NCBI GenBank assembly: GCA_964244115.1
Contig: CAXTHM010000055.1
Span: forward strand, 1-27,261
Direction: 5' to 3'
DNA length: 27,261 nt
DNA from: CADCWK01 sp964244115
GTDB taxonomy: Bacteria; Chloroflexota; Chloroflexia; Thermomicrobiales; UBA6265
Shown: positions 8,904 to 16,351 of the stretch, piece after piece
Layout: each line of letters starts with the position of its first letter
How positions within the stretch are numbered: position 1 is the first letter of the stretch
Made by a program: the position numbers and the translations under genes
Notes under the pieces: model-generated
Told to the model about the DNA's origin: nothing
Database searches by the model: none
Seen by the model: the letters and a program-made list of their open reading frames with translations, nothing else

Positions 8904-8939
8904 GGGTCCCGAAAAGGGTCCCGAAACCCGTCCCGATGC
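8904..8939 (+). promoter_or_regulatory. Three 12-bp tandem repeats, candidate operator
   Basis: Three consecutive units read gggtcccgaaaa, gggtcccgaaac and ccgtcccgatgc, sharing GTCCCGA at the same phase. They lie between the possible promoter and the RBS of the STAND regulator, in the divergent region shared with the HerA operon. A 12-bp period is close to one helical turn, as expected for cooperative binding on one DNA face, and the downstream protein has an N-terminal HTH. Autoregulation is inference. Confidence 0.5.
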
Positions 8940-8954
8940 CGAGGGGCCCGACGT

Positions 8955-11594
8955 ATGACACCGACGCTCGCGGAGATGCTCGATGGCTATCTGAAGGACC
9001 GAGGCTGGAGCTTCGAGCGGCTCGCAGCCGAGGCAGAGCTCCCGAGGAGCACGGCACACCGCTGGAAGACGCAGAGCGAGATCCGTCGGGTGCACCAGTG
9101 GCAATACCTCGCCAGGATCGCCAGAGCGCTCGATCTCGACCAGTCCGAGACCGACGCGCTCCTCGCGGCCGGCGGCCATCGGCCCATCCAGACGCTGCAG
9201 ACGAAGGTCACGGGCGACGCCGACCGGGTACTTCTCGCCCACTGGACCGGCACGGTCCCCAACAACCTCCCAGCCCAGTTGACGAGCTTCGTCGGCCGGA
9301 TAGATGAGATCGAGGGTGTCACCCGCCTGCTGGCCACCGCGCGGCTCGTCACGCTCACTGGCACCGGCGGTTCGGGCAAGACGCGCCTGGCGCTCGAGGC
9401 GGCGCAAGCGGTGCTGGACGAGTTCGAGGAGGTCGCCTTCGTCGACCTGGCCCCCGTCCGCGACCCGGAGCTCGTGATTCCGACCATCTCCCAAACCCTC
9501 GGCCTCAGCGAGTCGCTGGACGAGCCGCCCCTTCGGGCGCTCGCGACGCACCTGCGGGACAGGCGGATGCTCCTGGTGCTGGACAACGTCGAGCAAGTCG
9601 TCGAGGCAGCGCCACTCCTGGCGCAGCTGCTCGGGGCCACCCGCTCGGTGAAGGCGCTCGTCACGAGCCGAACGCCGCTGCGTGTGCGGGGGGAGCGCGA
9701 GTTCCCGGTGGCTCCGCTCGACGTACCCAGTGTCTCCGCCGGCTTCGAAGAGCTCGAGCGCAACCCCGCCGTCGCCCTGTTCGCCGACCGGGCGAGCGCC
9801 GTCATCCCCTCCTTCACGCTCACCCCAGGCAACGCCCCGCTCGTAGCCGCGGTCTGCTCGCGGCTGGACGGGCTGCCGCTCGCGATCGAGCTGGCCGCGG
9901 TCAGGACCCGGCATCTGAGTCTGAAGTCAATGCTGGGCCAGTTGAGCAGGCTGGCGGTCGCCAGCGGCGGACCGCGGGATCTGCCCGACCGGCAGCGGAC
10001 GCTGCGGGCGACGATCGCGTGGAGCTACGACCTGCTGGGGCGCGACGAGCAGCGCCTGTTCGACCGCACCGGCGTGTTCGTCGGCGGCTTCACGTCGGAG
10101 GCGGCGGACGCGGTCCGTGCCGGGATCGGGCAGGTAGCGATCGACGCGCTGGTGGGCCTGGAGACGCTCGTCGAGCAGAACCTGCTCAGGCGCACGTCGG
10201 ATGGAGAAGACGCGCACCGGTACGTGATGCTGGAGACGATCCGCGAGTACGCCCTGGAGCGGATCGAGGCGTCCGGGGAGGCCGAGACGGCGCGACGGTC
10301 GGCCACCGAGTACGTCCTCGGACTGGCCGAGCGGGCCGATCTGGAGGGTTCGGGGCAGGCGTCCTGGCTGCGCCGGCTGGAGGCCGAGCTCGACAACGCC
10401 CGGGCTGGGCTGGGCTGGTGCCGGGAGCACGGCCAGTGGGAGACGGGCGCGAGGCTGTGCGTGGCGCTGATGCCGCTGTGGTACCTGCGGGACCACCAGC
10501 TGGAAGCGCGCGCCTGGCTAGAGGCGTTCATGGTGGCCGAGGGCGAGGTGTCGCCAGACCTCAGAGCCAGAATGTTCCTGTGGCACGGGCTGCTCCTGAT
10601 GCGAGGGACGGGGGACGACGCGTCCGCCGCTCGCCTCTTCGCGGAGGCGCTCGTCCTGTTCCGGGATAGCGGGAACCTGAGCGGGGCGAGCGAGACGCTC
10701 CAGGCTCAGGGGGACATGTACCGAAACCAGGGGGACGTGACGATCGCGGGCCAGCGGTACGCCGAGAGCCGGGTGTTAGCCGAGCAGGCCGGCAATGCCT
10801 ACCTCGTCGCACACGGGTGGATGGGGTTGGCGCTGTGCGCACAGGATGAGGAGGAGTTCGACGCCGCAGTGGGGTACTGGAGGTTGATGCTGGAGTGGGC
10901 GGAGCGGGCGGGGAACCAGGCGAGCGTGGCGCTGGCACTGAACGGTCTTGGGGAGATGGCCCGCGCCCGAGGGGACTGGGCGGAGGCGGAGCGCTCCTAC
11001 GAGCGCACACTGAAGCTGGCCAGGGAGCTGAGCAACGAGTGGCGCACGGCGCTGGCGCTGCACAACCTGGGGTACGTGGCGCTGGCCCGAGACGAACGGG
11101 AGCAGGCGGCGCGGCTGTTCAGGGAGAGTCTCTCGCTCTACATGGGACGGCACTACCACAAGGGGGTGGCGGAGTGCCTGGCGGGACTGGGAAGGGTCGA
11201 GGTATCGAACGGTCGGCTGGATCGGGCGGCGCGGCTGTGCGGAGCGACCGAAGCGATTCTGGAGGGACTGGGCACCCGACTGGATACGCTGGATCGGGCG
11301 GACTTCGAGCGGACACTCGCGACGCTGCGGAGCCAAGGGGACGGGAGGCTGGAGACGCTTCTCGACGAGGGCAGGGCGATGTCGATGGACCAGGCTGTGG
11401 AATACGCGGTTGCTGATCACCGGCATACTCCAGAAGCAGCACGGCACGATCAATCTGCTCGCGACCAGCATCCGCCCCCTAACGGAGGCCCGGAGCCGGC
11501 TGCCCCAGATCGAGGCGACCCCGACGCCCGAGGTCCCGGCCGAGATCCGCCTCCTCGACCCGATCCTCGTAATCGAGTCCCGCACCGGCCATGA
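8955..11594 (+). CDS. STAND NTPase regulator (XRE-type HTH, NB-ARC, TPR) with foreign tail
   Basis: A STAND-family switch protein. Residues 1-75 form an XRE-like HTH domain. An NB-ARC ATPase follows, with Walker A GTGGSGKT at 136-143, Walker B MLLVLDNVE near 205-213, LVTSR and GLPLAIELA. A long TPR-like helical array runs from about 470 to 800. I chose ATG 8955 because GAGGGG lies eight bases upstream; an in-frame ATG at 8871 would add 28 low-complexity residues over the 12-bp repeats. The native protein seems to end at about residue 818 (MSMDQAVEYA, a usual ending in this family). From base 11409 the frame reads out of phase through the dnaE2 fragment, adding 61 Pro/Arg-rich residues. The original stop was therefore lost by recombination. 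It is divergent from the HerA operon and probably controls it. Confidence 0.85.
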   Translation: MTPTLAEMLDGYLKDRGWSFERLAAEAELPRSTAHRWKTQSEIRRVHQWQYLARIARALDLDQSETDALLAAGGHRPIQTLQTKVTGDADRVLLAHWTGTVPNNLPAQLTSFVGRIDEIEGVTRLLATARLVTLTGTGGSGKTRLALEAAQAVLDEFEEVAFVDLAPVRDPELVIPTISQTLGLSESLDEPPLRALATHLRDRRMLLVLDNVEQVVEAAPLLAQLLGATRSVKALVTSRTPLRVRGEREFPVAPLDVPSVSAGFEELERNPAVALFADRASAVIPSFTLTPGNAPLVAAVCSRLDGLPLAIELAAVRTRHLSLKSMLGQLSRLAVASGGPRDLPDRQRTLRATIAWSYDLLGRDEQRLFDRTGVFVGGFTSEAADAVRAGIGQVAIDALVGLETLVEQNLLRRTSDGEDAHRYVMLETIREYALERIEASGEAETARRSATEYVLGLAERADLEGSGQASWLRRLEAELDNARAGLGWCREHGQWETGARLCVALMPLWYLRDHQLEARAWLEAFMVAEGEVSPDLRARMFLWHGLLLMRGTGDDASAARLFAEALVLFRDSGNLSGASETLQAQGDMYRNQGDVTIAGQRYAESRVLAEQAGNAYLVAHGWMGLALCAQDEEEFDAAVGYWRLMLEWAERAGNQASVALALNGLGEMARARGDWAEAERSYERTLKLARELSNEWRTALALHNLGYVALARDEREQAARLFRESLSLYMGRHYHKGVAECLAGLGRVEVSNGRLDRAARLCGATEAILEGLGTRLDTLDRADFERTLATLRSQGDGRLETLLDEGRAMSMDQAVEYAVADHRHTPEAARHDQSARDQHPPPNGGPEPAAPDRGDPDARGPGRDPPPRPDPRNRVPHRP

Positions 11595-11682
11595 CATCCC
11601 GGACAATGCCCCCCGCGAGCCCGTCCTCGCCCTGGACACCGAGCTCCGCCGCATCCGCCCGGAGTCCCACAACTATCGGTAA
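11409..11682 (+). pseudogene. dnaE2: Diverged 3' fragment of dnaE2
   Basis: In the third frame this stretch encodes the last 90 residues of a DnaE2, from LLITG-like to the C-terminus, with 72 of 90 residues identical to the intact copy by manual alignment. About 40 of 272 bases differ, many at third codon positions, while the last 43 bases are identical. Homology begins abruptly at the end of the STAND gene, and no start or RBS belongs to it. The divergence indicates that the copy came from a related species or from an old duplication, not from a recent target duplication. Confidence 0.9.
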
Positions 11683-11683
11683 C
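11641..11683 (+). repeat. 43-bp direct repeat, copy 2
   Basis: Identical to 3747-3789, ending one base after the TAA of the dnaE2 fragment. It marks the distal boundary of the island. Confidence 0.85.
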
Positions 11684-11703
11684 ACCGTCGAGAGGTACCG
11701 TAG

Positions 11704-12390
11704 CTAACTCTTCCCAGGGCGCCTGTATTCCTCGAACAGCGCATCATTCGTCGCCAGCTGTTCTCTCCAGTCCGGATTCCTGCTCTTTACTCCCAACTCA
11801 TCGATAGCGAATCTGACAATCGTCTCTATGGACAGGCGCATCGTCGGCACATGCAGCAGATGGAACCGTCTGTTAGCCACCGGCAACTCTGATTGCAGAA
11901 TAGACGACCCGATATGAAGATGAGGGAAGTCCTTCTGCCTTGGCTTGTCGGGCGTGTCGCCCGTGTACTCCGGATCGTCTCCGGCGACCGTAACGGTAAC
12001 TTCTGGCGTCCAATGGGACGTTAGGATGTCGTCACCTTCGGGCTTCTTGTCAGGTCCCCTGCCGACGTTCGTCGCGAACTGATACCAATACTCAGTCGTT
12101 TGGACTCGATGTGACCCATACGCAGGATCATCGGTCTCAACGATTCGAAACCATTGGCCCATCGAAAGCCAAACGTCCCCTTCACATGGGAGTTTGACTG
12201 GCTCAGCGACTTTCCTCCTGCCAAGGAAGAACGAGAGATCACGGCCCACGATCAATTCGTTCCCGTTCGGATGTTCCAGACGGACATCCGTCAGGCAACT
12301 GACCGCATAGTCGAATGGCGCGCGAAAACGCTTGTATGCGGCAAACGGACCCCGAACCTTGGCCAGCCGGCTAGCGATGCCGTCTGGCAT
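11704..12390 (-). CDS. Unrecognised 228-aa protein, second gene of an overlapping pair
   Basis: I do not recognise this protein with confidence. It has a basic N-terminus, a strand-rich middle with aromatic TEYWYQF, a HLHIGSS motif near residue 155 that resembles a conserved histidine pair, and a helical C-terminus (RLSIETIVRFAIDELG). There is no signal peptide or membrane segment. Composition is visibly lower in GC than the flanking nitroreductase. The ATG at 12390 lies 20 bases inside the end of the upstream 91-aa gene and has no RBS of its own, so it is probably translationally coupled. A short basic gene overlapping a longer one is the usual layout of a toxin-antitoxin pair, but sequence alone does not show this. 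Confidence 0.65.
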   Translation of the reverse strand: MPDGIASRLAKVRGPFAAYKRFRAPFDYAVSCLTDVRLEHPNGNELIVGRDLSFFLGRRKVAEPVKLPCEGDVWLSMGQWFRIVETDDPAYGSHRVQTTEYWYQFATNVGRGPDKKPEGDDILTSHWTPEVTVTVAGDDPEYTGDTPDKPRQKDFPHLHIGSSILQSELPVANRRFHLLHVPTMRLSIETIVRFAIDELGVKSRNPDWREQLATNDALFEEYRRPGKS

Positions 12391-12646
12391 AGGGGATCAG
12401 GAGGCTGACGCGCGTCACATTGGAATCTTCCCGGTCGAGCAGGCCAGCCTCGTAACGAGCCTTGAAGGTTTCCCCCCTCATATTGAGGAGACGCCTTGCC
12501 TGACCATCGAGTCGACGGTCGAACTGCATCTCTCTGACACGCTGCTTGCGATGAGCGGGAGACGCAGTAACTATCCGGGACGGTGCCGCGGTATCGGCGC
12601 CTCTCAAGCGGGGTGGGAACGGACGAGACACATGCTGTAGAGCCAT
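12371..12646 (-). CDS. Small basic protein, first gene of an overlapping pair
   Basis: A 91-aa protein with an Arg/Pro-rich first 40 residues and a helical second half (FDRRLDGQARRLLNMRGE, then FKARYEAGLLD, VTRVSLLIPYAR). This half resembles a recurrent small uncharacterised bacterial family with an LL.M.GEEF..RY.AG-like pattern; that is memory, not a search. The start at 12646 is decided by a near-perfect Shine-Dalgarno AGGAGG (12653-12658) six bases away; the open frame continues a further 25 codons upstream without support. Its last bases overlap the 228-aa gene. It could be an antitoxin-like or DNA-binding partner. Confidence 0.6.
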   Translation of the reverse strand: MALQHVSRPFPPRLRGADTAAPSRIVTASPAHRKQRVREMQFDRRLDGQARRLLNMRGETFKARYEAGLLDREDSNVTRVSLLIPYARRHR

Positions 12647-12904
12647 GGCGATCCTCCTTTTCGAACTATTGTTGCCCAAACGGCCAGGCAACACCATAGC
12701 CAGTTTGACACCGATTCGCATTGACTCCTCCCGCCAACGTCTTCGTCTGAATCAAGCAGCGGATACCTACAGGAGCGCTCGCCAAAAGGTCTCAGATGAC
12801 CAGGATCGGGCCCAGGAAGGAAACGATCCTTTGCGTTCCCGTATGCCTGGACCATGCCCTACCATAGGACCCCGACTGATCGATCCACCCCGAAAGGCAA
12901 CCCG
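12647..12904. other. Divergent intergenic region
   Basis: This holds the promoters of the minus-strand pair and of the nitroreductase. I see the AGGAGG of the 91-aa gene and an AAAGG before the nitroreductase, and no clear operator. GC rises towards the nitroreductase, so one edge of the accessory DNA probably falls here. Confidence 0.4.
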
Positions 12905-13451
12905 ATGAGCAAGCCATCGCCGTCCGACGCCAGCGACCTCCTCCGCGGCCTCCGGCAGCGGCGCAAGTACCGCGACGATCCGATCCCCGACGCGATCCTG
13001 ACCGACATCCTCGAGGTCGCCCGCTGGACCGGCAGCGCCAAGAACACGCAGCCGTGGGACTTCGTCGTCGTGCGGAACGACGAGACGCTCCGGGCGCTGT
13101 CCACGAGCGGCGACTTCGCCGGCTTCCTCGGCGGCGTCGAGCTGGCGATCGTGATCGCCATGCACCCCAACTCCACCCCCTACGACGAGGGCCGGGTCAG
13201 CGAGCGAATCATGCTGATCGCCGACGCCTACGGCCTCAGCAGCGGGACCGGCTGGTTCAGCGCCGACGGCTCGACGGCGGTCAAGGGACTGCTCGGTATC
13301 CCCCAGGACCGGATCTGCCGCTCGGCCGTCGGGTTGGGCTATCCGGACCTGACCGTCCCCGATCCCGTCCCGGTCGCGACCGGCCGCCGCCCATTGGCCG
13401 ACCTGGTCAGCTANNNNNNNNNNCGAGCGGTTCGGCAACGGACAGCCGTAG
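12905..13451 (+). CDS. Nitroreductase family protein (flavin-dependent)
   Basis: An FMN-dependent nitroreductase-fold oxidoreductase that reduces nitro compounds or quinones with NAD(P)H. Family features are the opening RGLRQRRKYRDDPI with the flavin phosphate-binding arginines, the segment ARWTGSAKNTQPWDFVVV, and the C-terminal GRRPLADLVS. A 10-N run at 13414-13423 interrupts the gene near its end. If the N bases are removed the frame continues as SYERFGNGQP and stops at TAG 13449-13451, giving about 178 residues and a typical family ending. If all ten N are counted the frame is lost. The ATG at 12905 follows AAAGG. It converges on the MFS gene. Substrate is not predictable. Confidence 0.85.
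13414..13423. other. Assembly N-run, probably zero real length
   Basis: Ten N inside the nitroreductase gene. The bases on both sides join in frame without them (TA plus C completes a Tyr codon), suggesting that two contigs abut here. Confidence 0.75.
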
Positions 13452-13452
13452 A

Positions 13453-13522
13453 GGATCAGCCGCCGACCGGACCGACGCCACGCCGACGCGACGGCGGACC
13501 GGTCGACGGCTGGGCCGATCCT
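13453..13522. terminator. Bidirectional hairpin between convergent genes
   Basis: Arms agccgccgaccgg (13458-13470) and ccggtcgacggct (13499-13511) pair with one mismatch. They are flanked by the outer pair aggatc and gatcct. The structure occupies nearly the whole gap between the nitroreductase and MFS stop codons, as expected for a shared terminator. No T-tract is visible. Confidence 0.5.
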
Positions 13523-13524
13523 GA

Positions 13525-14778
13525 TCAGCCGATCCTCGCTGAGCGCCGGATCTCCCGGAGCGCCAGGGCCGACGACGTCAGGCAGGCCAGGATCATCAGC
13601 GGGGCGAACAGGTCGAGGGCGCGATCCAGGTCGAGGCTGGTCGCCAGCAGGCCGACCGCGACGGCCGTGACCGCCTGGCCGAGGTAGGCGACGAGGTAGA
13701 CGGCCGAGAGGGTCTGTCCGCGATGCGCCACCGGAGCGTAGCTCGTCGCCAGCCCGAGCCCGCCCAGGATTAGCAACCCCTGGCCCAGCCCACTCAGCCC
13801 CAGCGCCACCATGAACAGCCAGAGTTGCCCGGTCGCCGCCGTCAGCAGCAGGCAGGACAAGCCGGCCGTGGTGACTAGTCCCCCGACGAGCATCGCGGCG
13901 ACCGGACGGATGCGCCGGACCCCGAGCGCGACGCCGAGGATGCCGAGCGGCGTCATGGCCAGGAGCAACCCGATCACGAGCGCGTTGCTCGTCTGGACCA
14001 GGTCCCGCGCCATCTGCGCCCCGAGCGAGAGCGCCAATGCCCCGGACGCGTACGACGCCGTTGCCGCCAGGGCCGAGACCGCGAACTTGGGCCAGAGTTC
14101 CCGCGGCACCCGGATCGCCTGCGGTCGCCAGCGGGCGGGCGGGCGAACCGTCACCGTCGGACCACCGGCATCGCGGACGGCGACGAGCAGGACGAGCGAG
14201 CCGAGGATCAGGGCCAGCAGCACCCCCAGGCCGAGGTGGAGCGGGAACGGGGCGAACTGGACCAGCGTCCCGGTCAGGATCGGCCCGACGAACAGGCCGG
14301 TGGCGGCGGCGACGGTGATCGTCGAGGCGGCCCGGGCCGTGTTGCCGCCCGGCTCGCTCTCGATGATGGCCGCGTTGGAGGCGCCGAGCGCCAGCCCCGT
14401 CCCGAGCCCCTGGAGGATCCGGCCGGCGTAGAGCCAGCCCAACCCCTGCGCGGCGACCAGGAACAGGCAGGCCAGCGCGATCACCGCCATCCCGGCCAGC
14501 ATCGCCTTGCGCCGCCCGATCCGGTCCGAGATCCCGCCGCCGACCAGCAGGACGACGATCAGGGCGACCGGGTAGCAGCTGTAGACGCTCGTCTGGACCA
14601 GCGGCGAGAACCCCCACTCCGCCGCCCAGAGCGGGTACAGGACGGAAGGAGCGCTGCTCGCCCAGAGCAGCAGCACCACGATCACGGTCGACGACCAGTA
14701 GCGTCGGGCGAGTCCGCCCCGATCGACCGTGCCGGGAGCGAGGTCGGACGAATCAACCGCCGGAGAGGCCGCCGGCAT
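13525..14778 (-). CDS. Major facilitator superfamily transporter
   Basis: About 417 aa with twelve hydrophobic helices and the MFS loop 2-3 signature SDRIGRRKAM, so a proton-driven membrane transporter, probably of the drug-exporter group (12 helices, GRILQGLGTGLALG as motif C-like segment in helix 5). The open frame extends upstream to 14952, but that extension is Arg/Ser/Pro-rich and not membrane-like. I place the start at ATG 14778 (MPAASPAVDSS) or the adjacent GTG at 14781. No strong RBS is visible, so the start is uncertain. Substrate unknown. It is convergent with the nitroreductase; the two may form a xenobiotic response pair, but nothing in the sequence shows it. Confidence 0.85.
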   Translation of the reverse strand: MPAASPAVDSSDLAPGTVDRGGLARRYWSSTVIVVLLLWASSAPSVLYPLWAAEWGFSPLVQTSVYSCYPVALIVVLLVGGGISDRIGRRKAMLAGMAVIALACLFLVAAQGLGWLYAGRILQGLGTGLALGASNAAIIESEPGGNTARAASTITVAAATGLFVGPILTGTLVQFAPFPLHLGLGVLLALILGSLVLLVAVRDAGGPTVTVRPPARWRPQAIRVPRELWPKFAVSALAATASYASGALALSLGAQMARDLVQTSNALVIGLLLAMTPLGILGVALGVRRIRPVAAMLVGGLVTTAGLSCLLLTAATGQLWLFMVALGLSGLGQGLLILGGLGLATSYAPVAHRGQTLSAVYLVAYLGQAVTAVAVGLLATSLDLDRALDLFAPLMILACLTSSALALREIRRSARIG

Positions 14779-15273
14779 CACCGAGTTGGATGGGGATGAG
14801 GGCAACGGGTCGGTCCTCTGGCTGATCGGTGTGGCGAAGGACGAGCGCCGGTCGACCTGACGATCGCTCGGCGGCGCAACACGGCCCGACCAGCATGTCA
14901 CACACCTTCCGTAAGCGCACCCCGGTCCGGGGCCGGAATCGAACAGCGCCACCGGTCGAATGAGCAGATAGCTCGACGGGGCCGATTGCCGCCACGCGCC
15001 TCGAAGCGATCAGCGATCGCCGCCCGCATGTCGCGTTGCCGGGCGGCGTTGGCGCCCGGACCTGGTCGAGCCGTATCACGCCGTCCCGCGCAGGGACATC
15101 AGGTCGGCCAGCTTTCCGAGCAGCCGGGTATCGTATCGCGTCGTCCCGAGCAGGGACATCAGACCAGATCGCATCATCGGTTCGGGAAGCGTAGAGGACA
15201 CAGCAAGACGATGGCCGCGTCGGATTGCTCCGAGGCGGCCATCATTGGAGATTCCGACCGAACCCGGGTTCGC
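14779..15273. other. Intergenic region with a spaced direct repeat
   Basis: I find no supported gene in these 495 bases. The open frames here show no RBS and no domain. The only structure is the pair of 31-bp repeats described separately. The promoter of the MFS gene should lie near its left edge. Confidence 0.5.
15072..15162 (+). repeat. Two 31-bp direct repeats 60 bp apart
   Basis: 15072-15102 and 15132-15162 match at 28 of 31 bases and share gcagggacatcag exactly. They lie between the MFS start and the cupredoxin stop. Two copies only, so this is not a CRISPR array. They could be remnants of a tandem 60-bp duplication. Confidence 0.6.
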
Positions 15274-16011
15274 CTAGGAGATCGTGATCTGCCCTTCCAT
15301 CCCCTGCGCACGGTGATTCCCGACGCCGCAGTAGAAGGTGTACGTCCCGGCCGGGATACTGTCAGGCACGGACCACTCGACCGTCGAGCCGTCCTCCGGG
15401 AAGTCGACCTTCTCGTCCTCATAGCCTTCGATGATGAAGTTGTGCGGGAACTCGCCCGTGCTGAACAGTTCGAGCGTCGCACCGGTCGCGATCGTCAGCT
15501 CGGCCGGCTCGAAGCCGAACTCGTACGCCTCGAGCGTCAGGATCGCCGTCGCCTCGGTGACGGTGATCTCACCCTCCATGCCCTGGGCACGGTGGTTCCC
15601 GATCCCGCAGTAGAAGGTGTAGGTGCCCGGCTCCAGATCGTCCGGGACCGTCCAGTCGAAGGTGCTGCCGTCCATGGGGAAGTCGACGGGCTCGGCGTCG
15701 TTGTAGCTCTCGATGATGAAGTTGTGCGGGAACTCGCCACTGCTGAACAGGCCGATCGTGTCCCCGACCGCGACGCTCAGCTGGCTGGGCGTGAACCCGA
15801 ACTCGAAGGCCTCGATCGTGATCGCGCCGGCCGACGGGGTCGCCGCCGGAGACGCGCCGGGCGACGCCGCGGGGGTGGAGTCGCCCCGGGACGGTGCGCC
15901 GTACGCCGCGACAGCGAGGGTCGGGACGGCCACCAGTGCGGCCGCGGCACCGATCACCTGCCGACGACCGAGCGCCAGTGAGCCAAACGTCTTCTCTGGT
16001 CCGATGCCCAT
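15274..16011 (-). CDS. Secreted protein with two cupredoxin domains
   Basis: A 245-aa exported blue-copper-type protein. The N-terminus has GRRQVIG and a hydrophobic stretch (about 15-38), possibly a Tat-like signal. A Ser/Ala/Pro-rich linker follows to about residue 60. Two plastocyanin-like domains then follow at about 63-152 and 157-245. Each has the full type 1 copper ligand set: His96, Cys135, His140, Met145 and His190, Cys228, His233, Met238, in FPHNF and YCG.GNHRAQGM contexts. Such proteins carry electrons outside the cell. The two domains are very alike, including a 29-base identical stretch. ATG 16011 has GAGGAG about ten bases upstream. No oxidase or reductase partner is adjacent. 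Confidence 0.9.
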   Translation of the reverse strand: MGIGPEKTFGSLALGRRQVIGAAAALVAVPTLAVAAYGAPSRGDSTPAASPGASPAATPSAGAITIEAFEFGFTPSQLSVAVGDTIGLFSSGEFPHNFIIESYNDAEPVDFPMDGSTFDWTVPDDLEPGTYTFYCGIGNHRAQGMEGEITVTEATAILTLEAYEFGFEPAELTIATGATLELFSTGEFPHNFIIEGYEDEKVDFPEDGSTVEWSVPDSIPAGTYTFYCGVGNHRAQGMEGQITIS

Positions 16012-16351
16012 GCGGGATGCGCTCCTCGTTGGTCCAGATCCTGAAGGCGAAATTCCAGCAGGCCGTTGACTTCACTATGCGGCGTCATCAGTTCCTACCG
16101 GATGATAAGAGTCTAACAGGACGTGTAAAGACGATAATGCGGGCATTCTTCGGACGACTGTGGTCAGGCGACATCCTTTACCTGGTGGCCCCCTCCGGCC
16201 CCGAGGTCTCTGCCGACGACTGGCTGCGCAATGTCGTCCCGGTGGACGGACGCGCTGATCGTACCGACCCGAAGTCGGATCGAGTGCCGTACGATACCGA
16301 CCGCCGAGTGGTGCGACGACGCACCCGTCCGTTCGAGCCAGAGGAGTTTCG
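16012..16351. other. Divergent intergenic region with a small dyad
   Basis: These 340 bases hold the promoters of the cupredoxin gene (-) and the dehydrogenase (+). GGTGCG at 16310-16315 and CGCACC at 16320-16325 form an inverted repeat about 26 bases before the dehydrogenase ATG, a possible operator. A GATAAT-like box lies near 16131 without a clear -35. Overlapping frames in this stretch have no support. Confidence 0.3.

Larger units (their letters stand above)
3790..11683. mobile_element. Genomic island inserted at the dnaE2 3' end
   Basis: The segment lies between two copies of the dnaE2 3' end that share a perfect 43-bp terminus. Its minus-strand genes use a visibly lower-GC composition than dnaE2 or the genes after 12905. 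The distal copy is diverged and preceded directly by an unrelated gene. This is the layout expected when a circle carrying a foreign dnaE2 3' end integrates by a single crossover in the core. No integrase, transposase or resolvase is recognisable, so either homologous recombination was used or the enzyme was lost or supplied in trans. The cargo is six genes: a HerA-centred operon and a divergent STAND regulator. Confidence 0.65.

Noticed and set aside
10776..11672. 298-codon open frame on - over the STAND gene and dnaE2 fragment
   Set aside because: Antisense shadow. Its start (MWDSGRMRRSS) is also produced opposite the intact dnaE2 end simply because the sequence is duplicated.
3790..11683. 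Search for an integrase, transposase or resolvase in the island
   Set aside because: No tyrosine or serine recombinase motif and no DDE-type transposase was seen in any frame, so I do not name the element type.
12767..14617. 616-codon open frame on - spanning nitroreductase, N-run and MFS gene
   Set aside because: Crosses an N gap and lies in the wrong frame for both well-supported genes.
15072..15162. CRISPR-like spacing of 31-bp repeats
   Set aside because: Only two imperfect copies, no third unit and no cas genes.
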